DNA of 38,005 nt, taken from assembly GCA_016790695.1 (NCBI GenBank), contig JAEUOS010000034.1:1-38005 (forward strand), given 5' to 3'. Source of the DNA: Burkholderiales bacterium (GTDB lineage Bacteria > Pseudomonadota > Gammaproteobacteria > Burkholderiales > JAEUOS01). Below are positions 8,050 to 16,059 of this stretch, in pieces. Within the stretch, counting starts at the first letter, position 1. Each line of letters starts with the position of its first letter. A program made the position numbers and the translations under genes. A model generated the notes under the pieces. The model did no database searches and was not told where the DNA came from. It was given only the letters and a program-made list of their open reading frames with translations.

Positions 8050-8814
8050 ATGACCCAACTCGTGGTCCGGCAGTTTGCCGGCGCAGTGTGGAATGCGGCC
8101 AAGGTAGCGCTGATGGCCGTCGGGGTCACCGCCCTGCTGTTGTGGGAGGTCGACACCCTGGGCAAGGCGCCCGAGGCGCCCGATGCAACCGTGGTCCTGG
8201 AACCCGAGCCGCGTCTCGACGCGGTGCGGCCGGCCCGCGTTGCCGCCGACACCGTCTCGGTCGCCAAGCCGGGTGCCTCGGCCCAGGTGGGCGAGCACGC
8301 CCAGGTGGCGACCTATCTGGCGCGCAAGTACCGGGTGGCCGCCGACGCGACCGCGGAAATCGTGCGCTCGACCTACCGGATCGGCAAGGAGCTCGGCGTC
8401 GATCCGCACCTGATCCTCGCGGTGATGGCGATCGAGTCGCGCATGAATCCGTTCGCCGCGTCGACCATGGGCGCGCAGGGCCTGATGCAGGTGATCCCGA
8501 AATACCACATGGACAAGTTCGCGCGCCTCGGCGGCGCCGAAGCGGTGCTCAATCCGGTGGCCAACATCCACGTCGGCACCCAGATCCTGCGCGACTACAT
8601 GCGGCGCTTCGGCGATCTCGAGGCGGGCTTGCGCGCCTATTCGGGCGCCACCGGTGACGACTTCGGCTATGCGGCGAAGGTGATCGCCGAGCGCGACCGC
8701 CTGAAGGAGGTTGCCGGTCAGGTCCGGACTGCGCGCCCGGCGCGCGGCGCAGCGCCGCCCGAAACGCGCCGCCCCGCCGCCGCGCCGGCGGACGAAGCCG
8801 ACGACGACGCCTGA
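8050..8814 (+). CDS. Lytic transglycosylase, SLT domain
   Basis: A 254-residue murein hydrolase that cleaves the MurNAc-GlcNAc bond to form 1,6-anhydro ends. An N-terminal hydrophobic segment (ALMAVGVTALLLW) without an obvious cleavage site suggests a membrane anchor with the domain in the periplasm. The goose-type lysozyme/SLT fold shows the catalytic Glu in AVMAIESRMNPFA, then GLMQVIP, and an AYSGA motif near the end. The C-terminal ~45 residues are a Pro/Ala/Arg-rich tail. The ATG at 8050 is fixed by the AAAGGAGG 7 nt upstream. The frame is open further upstream but is leader, not protein. It has its own strong promoter and a terminator downstream. The gene is monocistronic. Confidence 0.88.
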   Translation: MTQLVVRQFAGAVWNAAKVALMAVGVTALLLWEVDTLGKAPEAPDATVVLEPEPRLDAVRPARVAADTVSVAKPGASAQVGEHAQVATYLARKYRVAADATAEIVRSTYRIGKELGVDPHLILAVMAIESRMNPFAASTMGAQGLMQVIPKYHMDKFARLGGAEAVLNPVANIHVGTQILRDYMRRFGDLEAGLRAYSGATGDDFGYAAKVIAERDRLKEVAGQVRTARPARGAAPPETRRPAAAPADEADDDA

Positions 8815-8862
8815 GCGTCGCGCGCCGGCCCTCCCGGCGCGTGTTCGACGGGTGTGCCTGGG

Positions 8863-8886
8863 CCGGCGCCCGGCCGCGCCGGTTTT
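8863..8886 (+). terminator. Intrinsic terminator of the lytic transglycosylase gene
   Basis: A 7-bp GC stem (CCGGCGC / GCGCCGG, 8863-8869 and 8876-8882) with a 6-nt loop is followed by TTTT. A second perfect 8-bp hairpin without a T-run stands just before it at 8821-8841. It lies in the convergent gap between this gene and ggt. Confidence 0.6.
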
Positions 8887-8913
8887 CGGCGCGCGCGGGC
8901 GCGGCTGCCGGGG

Positions 8914-10515
8914 TCAGATGCCCGCGGCGTGCCCGTCCTTGCGGGCATCGGACGCGGCGATGTAGCCGGTGTGCCGCCCGTCCTCTTCGAGAGCCCAGGC
9001 GAACTGCCCCGACCCGAAGTCCATGTAGGGGTCGTTCAGGGTCGCGATGTCGTGCCCCAGCGCCTTCAGGGCCAGCATGGTCGACTCGCGCATGGTGACC
9101 TCGGAATTGACCGCCATGCCGCCGGCCACGCGCCAGCGCGGCCCGTCGCAGGCCGCTTGCGGATTCTGCTTGTAGTCGAGCATGCGGATCAGGGTCTGGA
9201 TGTGGCCCTGCGGCTGCATGTTGCCGCCCATCACGCCGAAGCTCATCTGCGGCTTGCCGTTCCGGGTCAGGAAGGCCGGGATGATCGTGTGGAACGGGCG
9301 CTTTTCCGGACCGACCTGGTTCGGGTGACCGGCGGTGAGAACGAAGCCCGCGCCGCGGTTCTGCAGGCTGATGCCGCCGGGCGCGACCAGCCCCGAGCCG
9401 AAGCCCATGTAATTGGACTGGATGAAGCTCACCATCATGCCGTTCTCGTCGGCGGTGGTGAGGTAGATGGTGCCGCCTTTCTCGGGCGCCCCGGCCCTGA
9501 AGTCGGTCGCGCGCTTGCGGTCGATCAGTCCCGCGCGCGACTTCAGGTAGGCCGGGTCGAGCAGGTGCTCGGGCTTGACCTTCTCCATGAAGCGGATGTC
9601 GGACACATAGGCGTTGATGTCGGCGAAGGCGAGCTTCATCGCCTCGATCTGCAGGTGCAGCGACTCCGGCCCGTCGGGGTCGAGCGCGCCCAGGTCGAAA
9701 TGCTCGAGCATGCCCAGCGCCATCAGGGCGGCGATGCCCTGGCCGTTGGGCGGGATCTCGTGCATCGTGTAGCCGCGGTAGTCCTTGCGGATCGGCGTGA
9801 CCCAGTCGCAGGTGTGGGCCGCGAGATCGGCCTCGGTCATCACGCCGCCGTTGGCCGCCGAATGGCGCGCGATCGCGGCGGCCACCTCACCGCGGTAGAA
9901 GGACTCGCCCTTGCTGTCGGCGATCTTCCTCAGGGTGTCGGCGGCGCCCTGCAGGACGAACTTCTCGCCGATGTGCGGCGTGCGTCCCCGCGGCAGGAAA
10001 TGCGCGGCGAACCCCGGCTGGTCCTTGAGGATCGGCTCCATCGCCTTCCATTTCTGGTGCACGATGGGGCTGATCAGATAGCCGTCGCTGGCGTAGCGGA
10101 TGGCGAACTCGAACAGGTCGGCGAACGGCAGCTTGCCGAACTTGTCGGACAGGGCGCGCCACGCCGACACCGCGCCCGGCACGGTGACCGAATTGGCGCC
10201 GCGCTCCGGCTTCGGACCCAGCGCCGCGAAGTACGCCGGCGTCCACCCGCGCGGCGAGCGCCCCGACGCATTCAGGCCGTGCAGCGCCTTGCCGTCCCAC
10301 AGGATGCAGAACGCGTCCGACCCCAGGCCATTGGAGATCGGCTCGACGATGGTCAGCGTGATCGCCGTGGCGAGCGCCGCATCGACCGCGTTGCCGCCGC
10401 GACGATAGGCATCGATGCCCGCCTGCACCGCCAGCGGCTGCGAGGTGGCGACGACGTTGCGCGCGAACACGGGGATGCGCTTGGTGGCGTAGGGGAACTG
10501 CCAGTCGAATTGCAT
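8914..10515 (-). CDS. ggt: Gamma-glutamyltransferase family protein
   Basis: A 533-residue Ntn-hydrolase made as a precursor that self-cleaves before a catalytic Thr. The processing site is visible at about residue 349 (GGTIYLTTADENG, equivalent to the first Thr of the family's TTxYxxxxD motif). The small-subunit features SFIQSNYMGFGSG and GPEKRPFHTIIP follow. The enzyme hydrolyses or transfers gamma-glutamyl groups of glutathione and related compounds. No signal peptide is visible (it starts MQFDWQFPYATKRIP), unlike the periplasmic E. coli enzyme, so it probably acts in the cytoplasm. The ATG at 10515 has AAAGGAA ahead. It lies 52 bp after a Bug receptor gene, suggesting use of an imported gamma-glutamyl or related compound. 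The acyltransferase-like paralogues of this family cannot be excluded. Confidence 0.9.
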   Translation of the reverse strand: MQFDWQFPYATKRIPVFARNVVATSQPLAVQAGIDAYRRGGNAVDAALATAITLTIVEPISNGLGSDAFCILWDGKALHGLNASGRSPRGWTPAYFAALGPKPERGANSVTVPGAVSAWRALSDKFGKLPFADLFEFAIRYASDGYLISPIVHQKWKAMEPILKDQPGFAAHFLPRGRTPHIGEKFVLQGAADTLRKIADSKGESFYRGEVAAAIARHSAANGGVMTEADLAAHTCDWVTPIRKDYRGYTMHEIPPNGQGIAALMALGMLEHFDLGALDPDGPESLHLQIEAMKLAFADINAYVSDIRFMEKVKPEHLLDPAYLKSRAGLIDRKRATDFRAGAPEKGGTIYLTTADENGMMVSFIQSNYMGFGSGLVAPGGISLQNRGAGFVLTAGHPNQVGPEKRPFHTIIPAFLTRNGKPQMSFGVMGGNMQPQGHIQTLIRMLDYKQNPQAACDGPRWRVAGGMAVNSEVTMRESTMLALKALGHDIATLNDPYMDFGSGQFAWALEEDGRHTGYIAASDARKDGHAAGI

Positions 10516-10567
10516 GGGATTCCTTTGCTGGGTTCAGTGCGACATCCGGCGCGTGCGCGGCGCCGGC

Positions 10568-11551
10568 TCAATCCGGCTTGATGCCGGCGCGCTTGATCAC
10601 CGCGGCGTACTTGACGGTGTCGCGTTCGACCACGCGCGCGAGCTGCTCCGGCGGGCCGCCGACCGGCTCGGCGCCGAGGGCGGCCAGCCGTTCGCGAAAA
10701 TCCGCCGCCGCGAGCGCCCGATTGATGTCCGTGTTCAGGCGCTGGATCACCGGCGGCGGCGTGCCGGCCGGCGCGAACACGCCGAAGTAGGTGTTGCTCT
10801 CGAAGCCCTTGAGCCCGGCCTCGTCCATGGTCGGAATGTCCGGCACCAGCGGCGAGCGTTTCAGCGCCGAGATGCCCAGGGTCTTGACCTTGCCGCCCTT
10901 GATGTGCGGCAGCGCGGAGGCGATGTTGTCGAAGATGAAGGCGATCTGGCCGGAGATGAGGTCGGGCACGGCAAGCGCGGTGCCCTTGTACGGAATGTGC
11001 ACGACGAAGGTGCCGGTGGCCGCCTTGAACTGCTCGCCGGTCAGGTGCACGATCGTGCCGTTGCCCGAGGAGGCGTAGTTGAGCCTGCCCGGATTGGCGC
11101 GCGCATGCGCGATGAGTTCGCGCAGGTTGGCGACCGGCAGGCTGGGCGAGGCGATCAGGATGTTGGTGGCGTCGGCCAGATGGGCGACCGGCGCGAAATC
11201 CCGCTTCGCGTCGTAGGGCATCTTCGGGTTCAGCGCCGGCCCGATCGAGTGGGTCGACGTGGTCGCCAGCAGGATGGTGTAGCCGTCGGGCGCCGCCTTG
11301 GCGGCGAGTTCCGAGCCGATGGTTCCGCCGGCGCCGGGCCGGTTCTCGACCACCACCTGCTGACCGACGATCTCGGAGAGCCTTTGCGCCAGCACGCGGC
11401 CGAAGATGTCGGTGGCGCCGCCGGGCGGGAACGGGATCACCAGGCGCACGGGCTTGGCCGGATAGGCCTGCGCGGCGGCGGGCGGTGCGGCGAATGCAGC
11501 GGCGAGCGCGGCGAGCGCGGCGAGCGCGGCCAGGATGCGGCGAATCGACAT
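10568..11551 (-). CDS. Bug-family (TctC) periplasmic receptor 1, next to ggt
   Basis: A 327-residue extracytoplasmic substrate-binding receptor of the tripartite tricarboxylate transporter type. Its signal peptide ends AAPPAAAQA. Family motifs are all present: PVRLVIPFPPGGATD, VVENRPGAGG, APDGYTILLA and VHIPYKGTALA. The start is the ATG at 11551, chosen over an in-frame codon 18 bp upstream because CGGAGAA lies 6 nt before it. The hydrophobic core of the signal peptide is encoded by three perfect 9-bp tandem repeats (11501-11527). A terminator separates it from tctA upstream, and ggt follows it. Bug ligands range from carboxylates to amino acids and amides, and the ligand cannot be predicted here. 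Confidence 0.92.
   Translation of the reverse strand: MSIRRILAALAALAALAAAFAAPPAAAQAYPAKPVRLVIPFPPGGATDIFGRVLAQRLSEIVGQQVVVENRPGAGGTIGSELAAKAAPDGYTILLATTSTHSIGPALNPKMPYDAKRDFAPVAHLADATNILIASPSLPVANLRELIAHARANPGRLNYASSGNGTIVHLTGEQFKAATGTFVVHIPYKGTALAVPDLISGQIAFIFDNIASALPHIKGGKVKTLGISALKRSPLVPDIPTMDEAGLKGFESNTYFGVFAPAGTPPPVIQRLNTDINRALAAADFRERLAALGAEPVGGPPEQLARVVERDTVKYAAVIKRAGIKPD
11501..11527. repeat. Three 9-bp tandem repeats inside a signal-peptide coding region
   Basis: GGCGAGCGC occurs three times in a row without mismatch and encodes the LAA/ALA-rich hydrophobic core of the Bug receptor signal peptide. Unit gain or loss would keep the frame and change the length of the signal peptide's h-region by three residues. 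Confidence 0.8.
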
Positions 11552-11597
11552 CGGCGTTCTCCGGGTCAATGAAGGGGGCGGGGGCGGAGGCCGGCGG

Positions 11598-11634
11598 CAA
11601 AAGCAAACGGGGCGCGCATTCCTGCGCGCCCCGT
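11598..11634 (-). terminator. Intrinsic terminator between tctA and the downstream bug gene
   Basis: A perfect 12-bp stem with a 4-nt loop (11607-11618 paired with 11623-11634), followed on the minus strand by a T-rich TTTGCTTTTG. It lies 20 bp after the tctA stop and ~45 bp before the next Bug receptor. It should therefore end or attenuate the tctBA transcript. Confidence 0.8.
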
Positions 11635-11654
11635 CGCAAGGGGTTGGGCGCGGC

Positions 11655-13178
11655 CTAGCCCGCCTCCTCCTGGAAGGTCTCCTCGCGCTTCTTGGAGATC
11701 GCCGGCAGCGAGATGATCACCACCATCGCGAGCGCCATCAGCAGCATGGTCAGCGACAGCGGGCGCGTCAGGAACACCGACGGATCGCCGCGCGAGAGCA
11801 GCATCGCACGTCGCAGGTTCTCCTCCATCATCGGCCCGAGGATGAAGCCGAGGAGCAACGGGGCCGCCTCGCAGCCGAAGCGCAGGAACACGATGCCGAG
11901 GACGCCGAAGAGCACCGTGATGAGCACGTCGAACGAGTTGTTGTTGACCGAGAACACGCCGATGCAGCAGAACATCAGGATCGCCGGGTAGAGGATGCGG
12001 TACGGCACCTTGAGCAGCTGCACCCACATGCCGATCAGCGGCAGGTTGAGGATGACCAGCATCAGGTTGCCCAGCCACATCGAGGCGATCATGCCCCAGA
12101 ACAGCTGCGGGTTCGACGTCATCACCTGCGGGCCGGGCTGGATGTTGTGGATGGTCATCGCGCCGACCATCAGCGCCATCACCGCGTTGGGCGGGATGCC
12201 GAGCGTGAGCAGCGGGATGAACGAGGTCTGCGCACCGGCGTTGTTGGCCGACTCCGGGCCTGCCACACCGCGGATCTGGCCCTGGCCGAACGGCGGGTCG
12301 GGATTCTTGGCCAGTTTCTTCTCGATGGTGTAGGACGCGAAGGCCGCGAGCAGCGCGCCGCCGCCGGGCAGGATGCCCAGCAGCGACCCGATGCCGGTGC
12401 CGCGAAGAATCGCCGGGAGACATTCCTTGATGTCCTTCCAGCGCGGGAACAGGTTCGTGATCTTGTTGGTGAAGGTCTCGCGCGCGCCCTTCATGTCGAC
12501 GTTGGAAATGATCTCGGCGAAGCCGAACACGCCCATGGCGACGCTGATGAAGCCGATGCCGTCGGAGAGCTCCGGGATGCCGAACGCGAAGCGCGACACG
12601 CCGGTGTTGACGTCGGTGCCGACCAGGCCCAGCAGCAGGCCGAGGATGATCATGCCGATCGCCTTGATCAGCGAGCCCGAGGCCAGCACCACCGCGCCGA
12701 TCAGGCCCAGCACCATCAGCGAGAAATACTCGGCGGGGCCGAACTTGAAGGCCAGTTCGGCCAGCGGGGCGGCGAACGCGGCAAGGATCAGCGTGCCGAC
12801 GCAGCCGGCGATGAACGATCCCAGCGCCGCGGTGGAGAGCGCGACGCCCGCGCGGCCCTTCCTTGCCATCTGGTAGCCGTCGAGCATGGTCACGACCGAA
12901 CTCGATTCGCCGGGCAGGTTGACCAGGATCGCGGTGGTCGAGCCGCCGTACTGCGCGCCGTAGTAGATGCCGGCCAGCATGATCAGCGCCGCCACCGGCG
13001 GCAGCGCGTAGGTCGCCGGCAGCAGCATCGCGATGGTCGCGATCGGGCCGATCCCGGGCAGCACGCCGATCAGCGTGCCGAGCAGGCAGCCGACGAAGCA
13101 GTAGATCAGGTTCTGGAACGTGAACGCGACACCGAAGCCGATGCCGAGGTTGGCGACGAGGGTATTGAATGCATCCAT
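11655..13178 (-). CDS. tctA: TctA: large permease subunit of a tripartite tricarboxylate transporter
   Basis: A 507-residue polytopic inner-membrane protein with about 12 hydrophobic segments. It carries the TctA signatures GTLIGVLPGIGPIATIAMLLP near the N-terminus and GSLLGILPGGGALLAAFASY mid-protein, plus NLPGESSSVVTMLDGY. It forms the secondary, cation-driven transport channel with TctB and takes substrate from Bug/TctC receptors. The start ATG at 13178 follows tctB by 18 bp, with AGGAAAG at the end of tctB, so the two are translated together. A strong terminator follows the stop. Length and motifs are normal for the family. Confidence 0.96.
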   Translation of the reverse strand: MDAFNTLVANLGIGFGVAFTFQNLIYCFVGCLLGTLIGVLPGIGPIATIAMLLPATYALPPVAALIMLAGIYYGAQYGGSTTAILVNLPGESSSVVTMLDGYQMARKGRAGVALSTAALGSFIAGCVGTLILAAFAAPLAELAFKFGPAEYFSLMVLGLIGAVVLASGSLIKAIGMIILGLLLGLVGTDVNTGVSRFAFGIPELSDGIGFISVAMGVFGFAEIISNVDMKGARETFTNKITNLFPRWKDIKECLPAILRGTGIGSLLGILPGGGALLAAFASYTIEKKLAKNPDPPFGQGQIRGVAGPESANNAGAQTSFIPLLTLGIPPNAVMALMVGAMTIHNIQPGPQVMTSNPQLFWGMIASMWLGNLMLVILNLPLIGMWVQLLKVPYRILYPAILMFCCIGVFSVNNNSFDVLITVLFGVLGIVFLRFGCEAAPLLLGFILGPMMEENLRRAMLLSRGDPSVFLTRPLSLTMLLMALAMVVIISLPAISKKREETFQEEAG

Positions 13179-13196
13179 GATCGTGGTCCGCTTTCC

Positions 13197-13814
13197 TTAC
13201 TTCTTCTTCTCGGCGGGCACGAACATGCGCCCCAGTTCCTGGGTGTCAGGCCAGACAGGCATCTGCAGCTTCAGGCCATAGACGAAGATGCCGACCGCCA
13301 TCGCGGAAAGCACGACGATGCTGGCGATGACCTCCTTCTTCTTCATTTCGTGGCTGGCCAGCGAGGCGATGATGACCAGGATGGTCACGCAAAGCACGAG
13401 GCCCAGGCCCTTCAGCATCAGCCCGAAGACGGTGACCGAGCCCAGGATCAGGCCCATCGCCCGCATGCCGATGAAGAACGAGAACACGCAGCCGACGATC
13501 GTGCCGATGGCGAGCGACGCGTTGGGGCTCGCTCCCAACCAGCCCGCGCCGAGCGAGAAGACGAACATCGCGACGAACACGACCAGCGGCTTGAGCGACA
13601 CCGGATGTTCCTTGCCGTCGGAGACGCCGATCGCCTTGACGATGATCAGCACGCCCAGGGCCGCGAGGATGATGCCGAGCCAGAAGGGGAAGTAGCCGGG
13701 CCCCATGCGCGCGCCGGTACCCATGTTGTAGCTGGTGGACAGCCACGCCGCCAGTGCCCCGAATATCAGGAACATCAGTCCGGCGTACAAATCCTGGTAA
13801 TTCTTGATCTTCAT
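13197..13814 (-). CDS. tctB: TctB: small membrane subunit of a tripartite tricarboxylate transporter
   Basis: A 205-residue protein with four main hydrophobic segments (LMFLIFGALAAWL, FWLGIILAALGVLIIV, LVVFVAMFVFSLGAGW, and two closely spaced helices near VFGLMLKGLGLVLCVTILVII), and the motif MGTGARMGPGYFP conserved in TctB. I chose the ATG at 13814 (MKIKNYQDLYAG) because CGGAGCAAG lies directly before it; a longer upstream frame exists but would add a hydrophilic stretch unlike the family. The C-terminus is EKKK. It is first of the tctBA pair and lies after a ~210 bp gap containing a 9-bp hairpin. Confidence 0.93.
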   Translation of the reverse strand: MKIKNYQDLYAGLMFLIFGALAAWLSTSYNMGTGARMGPGYFPFWLGIILAALGVLIIVKAIGVSDGKEHPVSLKPLVVFVAMFVFSLGAGWLGASPNASLAIGTIVGCVFSFFIGMRAMGLILGSVTVFGLMLKGLGLVLCVTILVIIASLASHEMKKKEVIASIVVLSAMAVGIFVYGLKLQMPVWPDTQELGRMFVPAEKKK

Positions 13815-13830
13815 CTTGCTCCGTTCCCCC

Positions 13831-13852
13831 GCGGCACCGCCAGCGGTGCCGC
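13831..13852 (-). promoter_or_regulatory. Hairpin just upstream of the tctB ribosome-binding site
   Basis: A perfect 9-bp inverted repeat (GCGGCACCG / CGGTGCCGC) with a 4-nt loop. It lies 16 nt before the tctB start on the minus strand, abutting the CGGAG Shine-Dalgarno region. There is no T-run, so it is not a terminator. It could affect translation initiation or protect the 5' end of a processed tctBA message. The rest of the 13815-14025 gap holds a TTGACA and a TATCAT spaced 22 bp apart, too far for a standard promoter. Confidence 0.4.
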
Positions 13853-14025
13853 CTGTCCAGAAATATTTGACCCACTCAAACGCGGGCGATGCCGCGAGGC
13901 CTCGACCGTTGCCGGGCATCGACTACCCCCCCGGCGGTGCGCAATGATACTGACTTTCCCTGTGAATGGCGTGTCAATGGAATGGGTTTGTGTTGTGCGT
14001 CGCAGCATCGCCTTTCGCCGGGAAA

Positions 14026-15015
14026 TCAATCCACCTTCGCGCCCGACAGCTTGACGATGCGCGCGTACTTGGTCATCTCGCGCGCGATGAACTCGGCGAA
14101 TTGCGCCGGCGTGTTGCCGCCGGCCACCGCGCCCATTCGCGCCAGTCGTTCCTTGAGTTCCGGCGAGGCGAGTGCGCGCACGGTCTCGCCGTGCAGGCGC
14201 TCGAGCGCGTCCTTCGGTATGCCGGCAGGTGCCAGGATGCCGAACCAGGTGTCGAGGTCGAAGCCGGCCAGGCGCGGATCGGATTCGGCCATGGTCGGCA
14301 GTTCCGGCGCGAATGCCACGCGCCGGGCCGTCGTGACGGCGAGCGCGCGCACCTTGCCGGCCTTGATCTGCGCCGCGGCGTTCGCGTAGTTGTCGAACAT
14401 CAGGTCGGTCTGCCCGGCCATCAGGCCGAGCAGCGCGGGATTGCCTCCCGCGTAGGGGATGTGAACGATGAAGGTGCCGGTCATCTGCTTCATCAGCTCG
14501 CCGGCAAGGTGGCCGGTGCTGCCGTTGGAGCCCGAGCCGAAATTGAGCCGCCCCGGATTCTTCCGGGCGAAGTCGATCAGTTCGCGCGGCGACCGCAGCG
14601 GCGACTCCGGCGGCACGATCAGCACGTTGGGCGTCGAGGCGACCAGGGTGATCGGCTGGAAGTCCCGGATCGCGTCGTACGGCATCTTCGGGTACAGCGC
14701 CGGGTTGGTCGCATGGGTGGCGACCGCGCCCATGACGATGGTGTAGCCGTCGGGTGCGCTCTTGGCGACGAAATCGGCGCCGACATTGCCGCCGGCGCCC
14801 GGGCGATTCTCGACCAGGACCGGCTGGCCGAGACCATCCTTCATCCTGTCGGCCAGCGCGCGCGCCACCTGATCGAGCGAGCCGCCGGGCGGATAGGGCA
14901 CGACGAAGCGCACCGGCTTGGTCGGCCAGGTCTGCGCCTGCGCCGCGGAGCCGCAGGCGAGCGCCGCGCACAAGGACAGTACGATCGACGACAGTCGCGC
15001 TGGCGTCCAGGCCAT
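14026..15015 (-). CDS. Bug-family (TctC) periplasmic receptor 2
   Basis: A 329-residue receptor with signal peptide (VLSLCAALACGSAAQAQ) and the family motifs KPVRFVVPYPPGGSLDQ, VLVENRPGAGGNVG, APDGYTIVMG, HIPYAGGNPALLGLMAGQ and MFDNYANAAAQIKAGKVRALAV. The ATG at 15015 has AAGGGAG ahead. It is separated by only 25 bp from another bug gene upstream, and tctB follows after ~210 bp. Sequence divergence from its neighbours (different ligand-pocket loops) suggests a different ligand rather than a recent duplication. It probably hands substrate to the TctAB encoded downstream, although Bug receptors often outnumber TctAB pairs in these genomes. Confidence 0.93.
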   Translation of the reverse strand: MAWTPARLSSIVLSLCAALACGSAAQAQTWPTKPVRFVVPYPPGGSLDQVARALADRMKDGLGQPVLVENRPGAGGNVGADFVAKSAPDGYTIVMGAVATHATNPALYPKMPYDAIRDFQPITLVASTPNVLIVPPESPLRSPRELIDFARKNPGRLNFGSGSNGSTGHLAGELMKQMTGTFIVHIPYAGGNPALLGLMAGQTDLMFDNYANAAAQIKAGKVRALAVTTARRVAFAPELPTMAESDPRLAGFDLDTWFGILAPAGIPKDALERLHGETVRALASPELKERLARMGAVAGGNTPAQFAEFIAREMTKYARIVKLSGAKVD

Positions 15016-15040
15016 GGGTTGCTCCCTTCCGGATGGTGCC

Positions 15041-16027
15041 CTATTCGGGCTTGATGTTGGCGTCGCGAATGACCCGGGCCCACGCCGCGGTCTCGCGGCG
15101 GATGTGCGCGGCGAAATCGGCCGGGCGCATGCCGACCGGCGTCAGTCCCTGCGCATCGAGCGTCTGGCGCACCTCGGGCAGGGCGAGGATGCGCCGGACC
15201 TCCTCGGCCACGGCGGCGACGATTTCCGGCGGCGTCTTCGCCGGCGCCATGATCGCGTACCACGAGGTGATGTCGATGCCGGGCACGCCGGACTCGGCGA
15301 TCGACGGCACCTCCGGCGCATGCGGCGAGCGCGCCTTGCTGGTGACGGCAATGGCGCGCAGCTTGCCGGCCTTCACCTGCGGCATCAGCACCGGCAGGGC
15401 GCCGAACATCATGGTGATCTGGCCGCCGAGCAGATCGTTCATCGCCTGGGTGGTGCCCTTGTACGGCACGTGCGCGATGTCGATGCCGGCCTCGCGGCGG
15501 AACAGCTCGCCCGACAGATGCAGGCCGCTGCCGACGCCGGGCGAGCCGTAGGTGAGCCTGCCGGGGCTGGCCTTGGCCAGGCCGATGAGCTCCTGCAGCG
15601 ACTTCGCCGGCACCCCCGCGTGCACCGCCAGCAGGTTGGGCGCGGTGGCGATCATCGTGACCGCGACGAAATCGCGGTCCCAGTTGAACGGCATGTCGCG
15701 CATCAGCGTGGCGTTGATGGTGATGTTGCCGGCCGGCACGTGGAGCAGCGTGGCGCCGTCCGGCGCCGCCTTGGCGACCAGTTCGATGCCGAGGTTGCCG
15801 GCGGCGCCCGGCCGGTTCTCGACCAGCACCGGCTGGCCGGACTTTTCGGTGACCTTCTGGCCGATCAGGCGTGCCAGCAGGTCGACCGGCCCGCCGGGAG
15901 GGAACGGCGCGACGAAGCGCACCGGCTTCGTCGGCCAGGCCTGTGCCGCGCCGGCGACCGGCATCAGCGCCGCGGCCGCGCAGAGAAGGAGGCGCGGGAG
16001 CCGGCACGACCATCCGGGGGCGCGCAT
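15041..16027 (-). CDS. Bug-family (TctC) periplasmic receptor 3
   Basis: A 328-residue receptor with signal peptide (LPRLLLCAAAALMPVAGAAQA) and Bug motifs KPVRFVAPFPPGGPVDLLARL, VLVENRPGAAGNLGIELVAK, APDGATLLHVP, AHVPYKGTTQAMNDLLGGQI and MFGALPVLMPQVKAGKLRAIAV. The DGYT motif reads DGAT here, a small departure. The start is uncertain: ATG at 16027 or an in-frame ATG at 16039, neither with a clear Shine-Dalgarno. I use 16027. It lies 32 bp after the DUF6806-like gene and 25 bp before the next bug gene, so the genes are probably on one transcript. Confidence 0.9.
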   Translation of the reverse strand: MRAPGWSCRLPRLLLCAAAALMPVAGAAQAWPTKPVRFVAPFPPGGPVDLLARLIGQKVTEKSGQPVLVENRPGAAGNLGIELVAKAAPDGATLLHVPAGNITINATLMRDMPFNWDRDFVAVTMIATAPNLLAVHAGVPAKSLQELIGLAKASPGRLTYGSPGVGSGLHLSGELFRREAGIDIAHVPYKGTTQAMNDLLGGQITMMFGALPVLMPQVKAGKLRAIAVTSKARSPHAPEVPSIAESGVPGIDITSWYAIMAPAKTPPEIVAAVAEEVRRILALPEVRQTLDAQGLTPVGMRPADFAAHIRRETAAWARVIRDANIKPE

Positions 16028-16059
16028 GTCGGCAGCCATCGTGTCGCGCGCGGCGTCGC

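Noticed and set aside
8854..10581. A 575-codon plus-strand open frame opposite ggt
   Set aside because: No family signature, and ggt shows its processing site and full-length homology on the other strand.
13944..13977. Promoter for tctB made of TTGACA (13977 to 13972) and TATCAT (13949 to 13944) on the minus strand
   Set aside because: The spacing is 22 bp, outside the range for sigma-70 promoters.
11535..14054. An 839-codon plus-strand open frame rich in His/Asp/Gln/Arg
   Set aside because: It is opposite tctA and tctB, which are certain. The composition is the mirror of hydrophobic membrane-protein codons.
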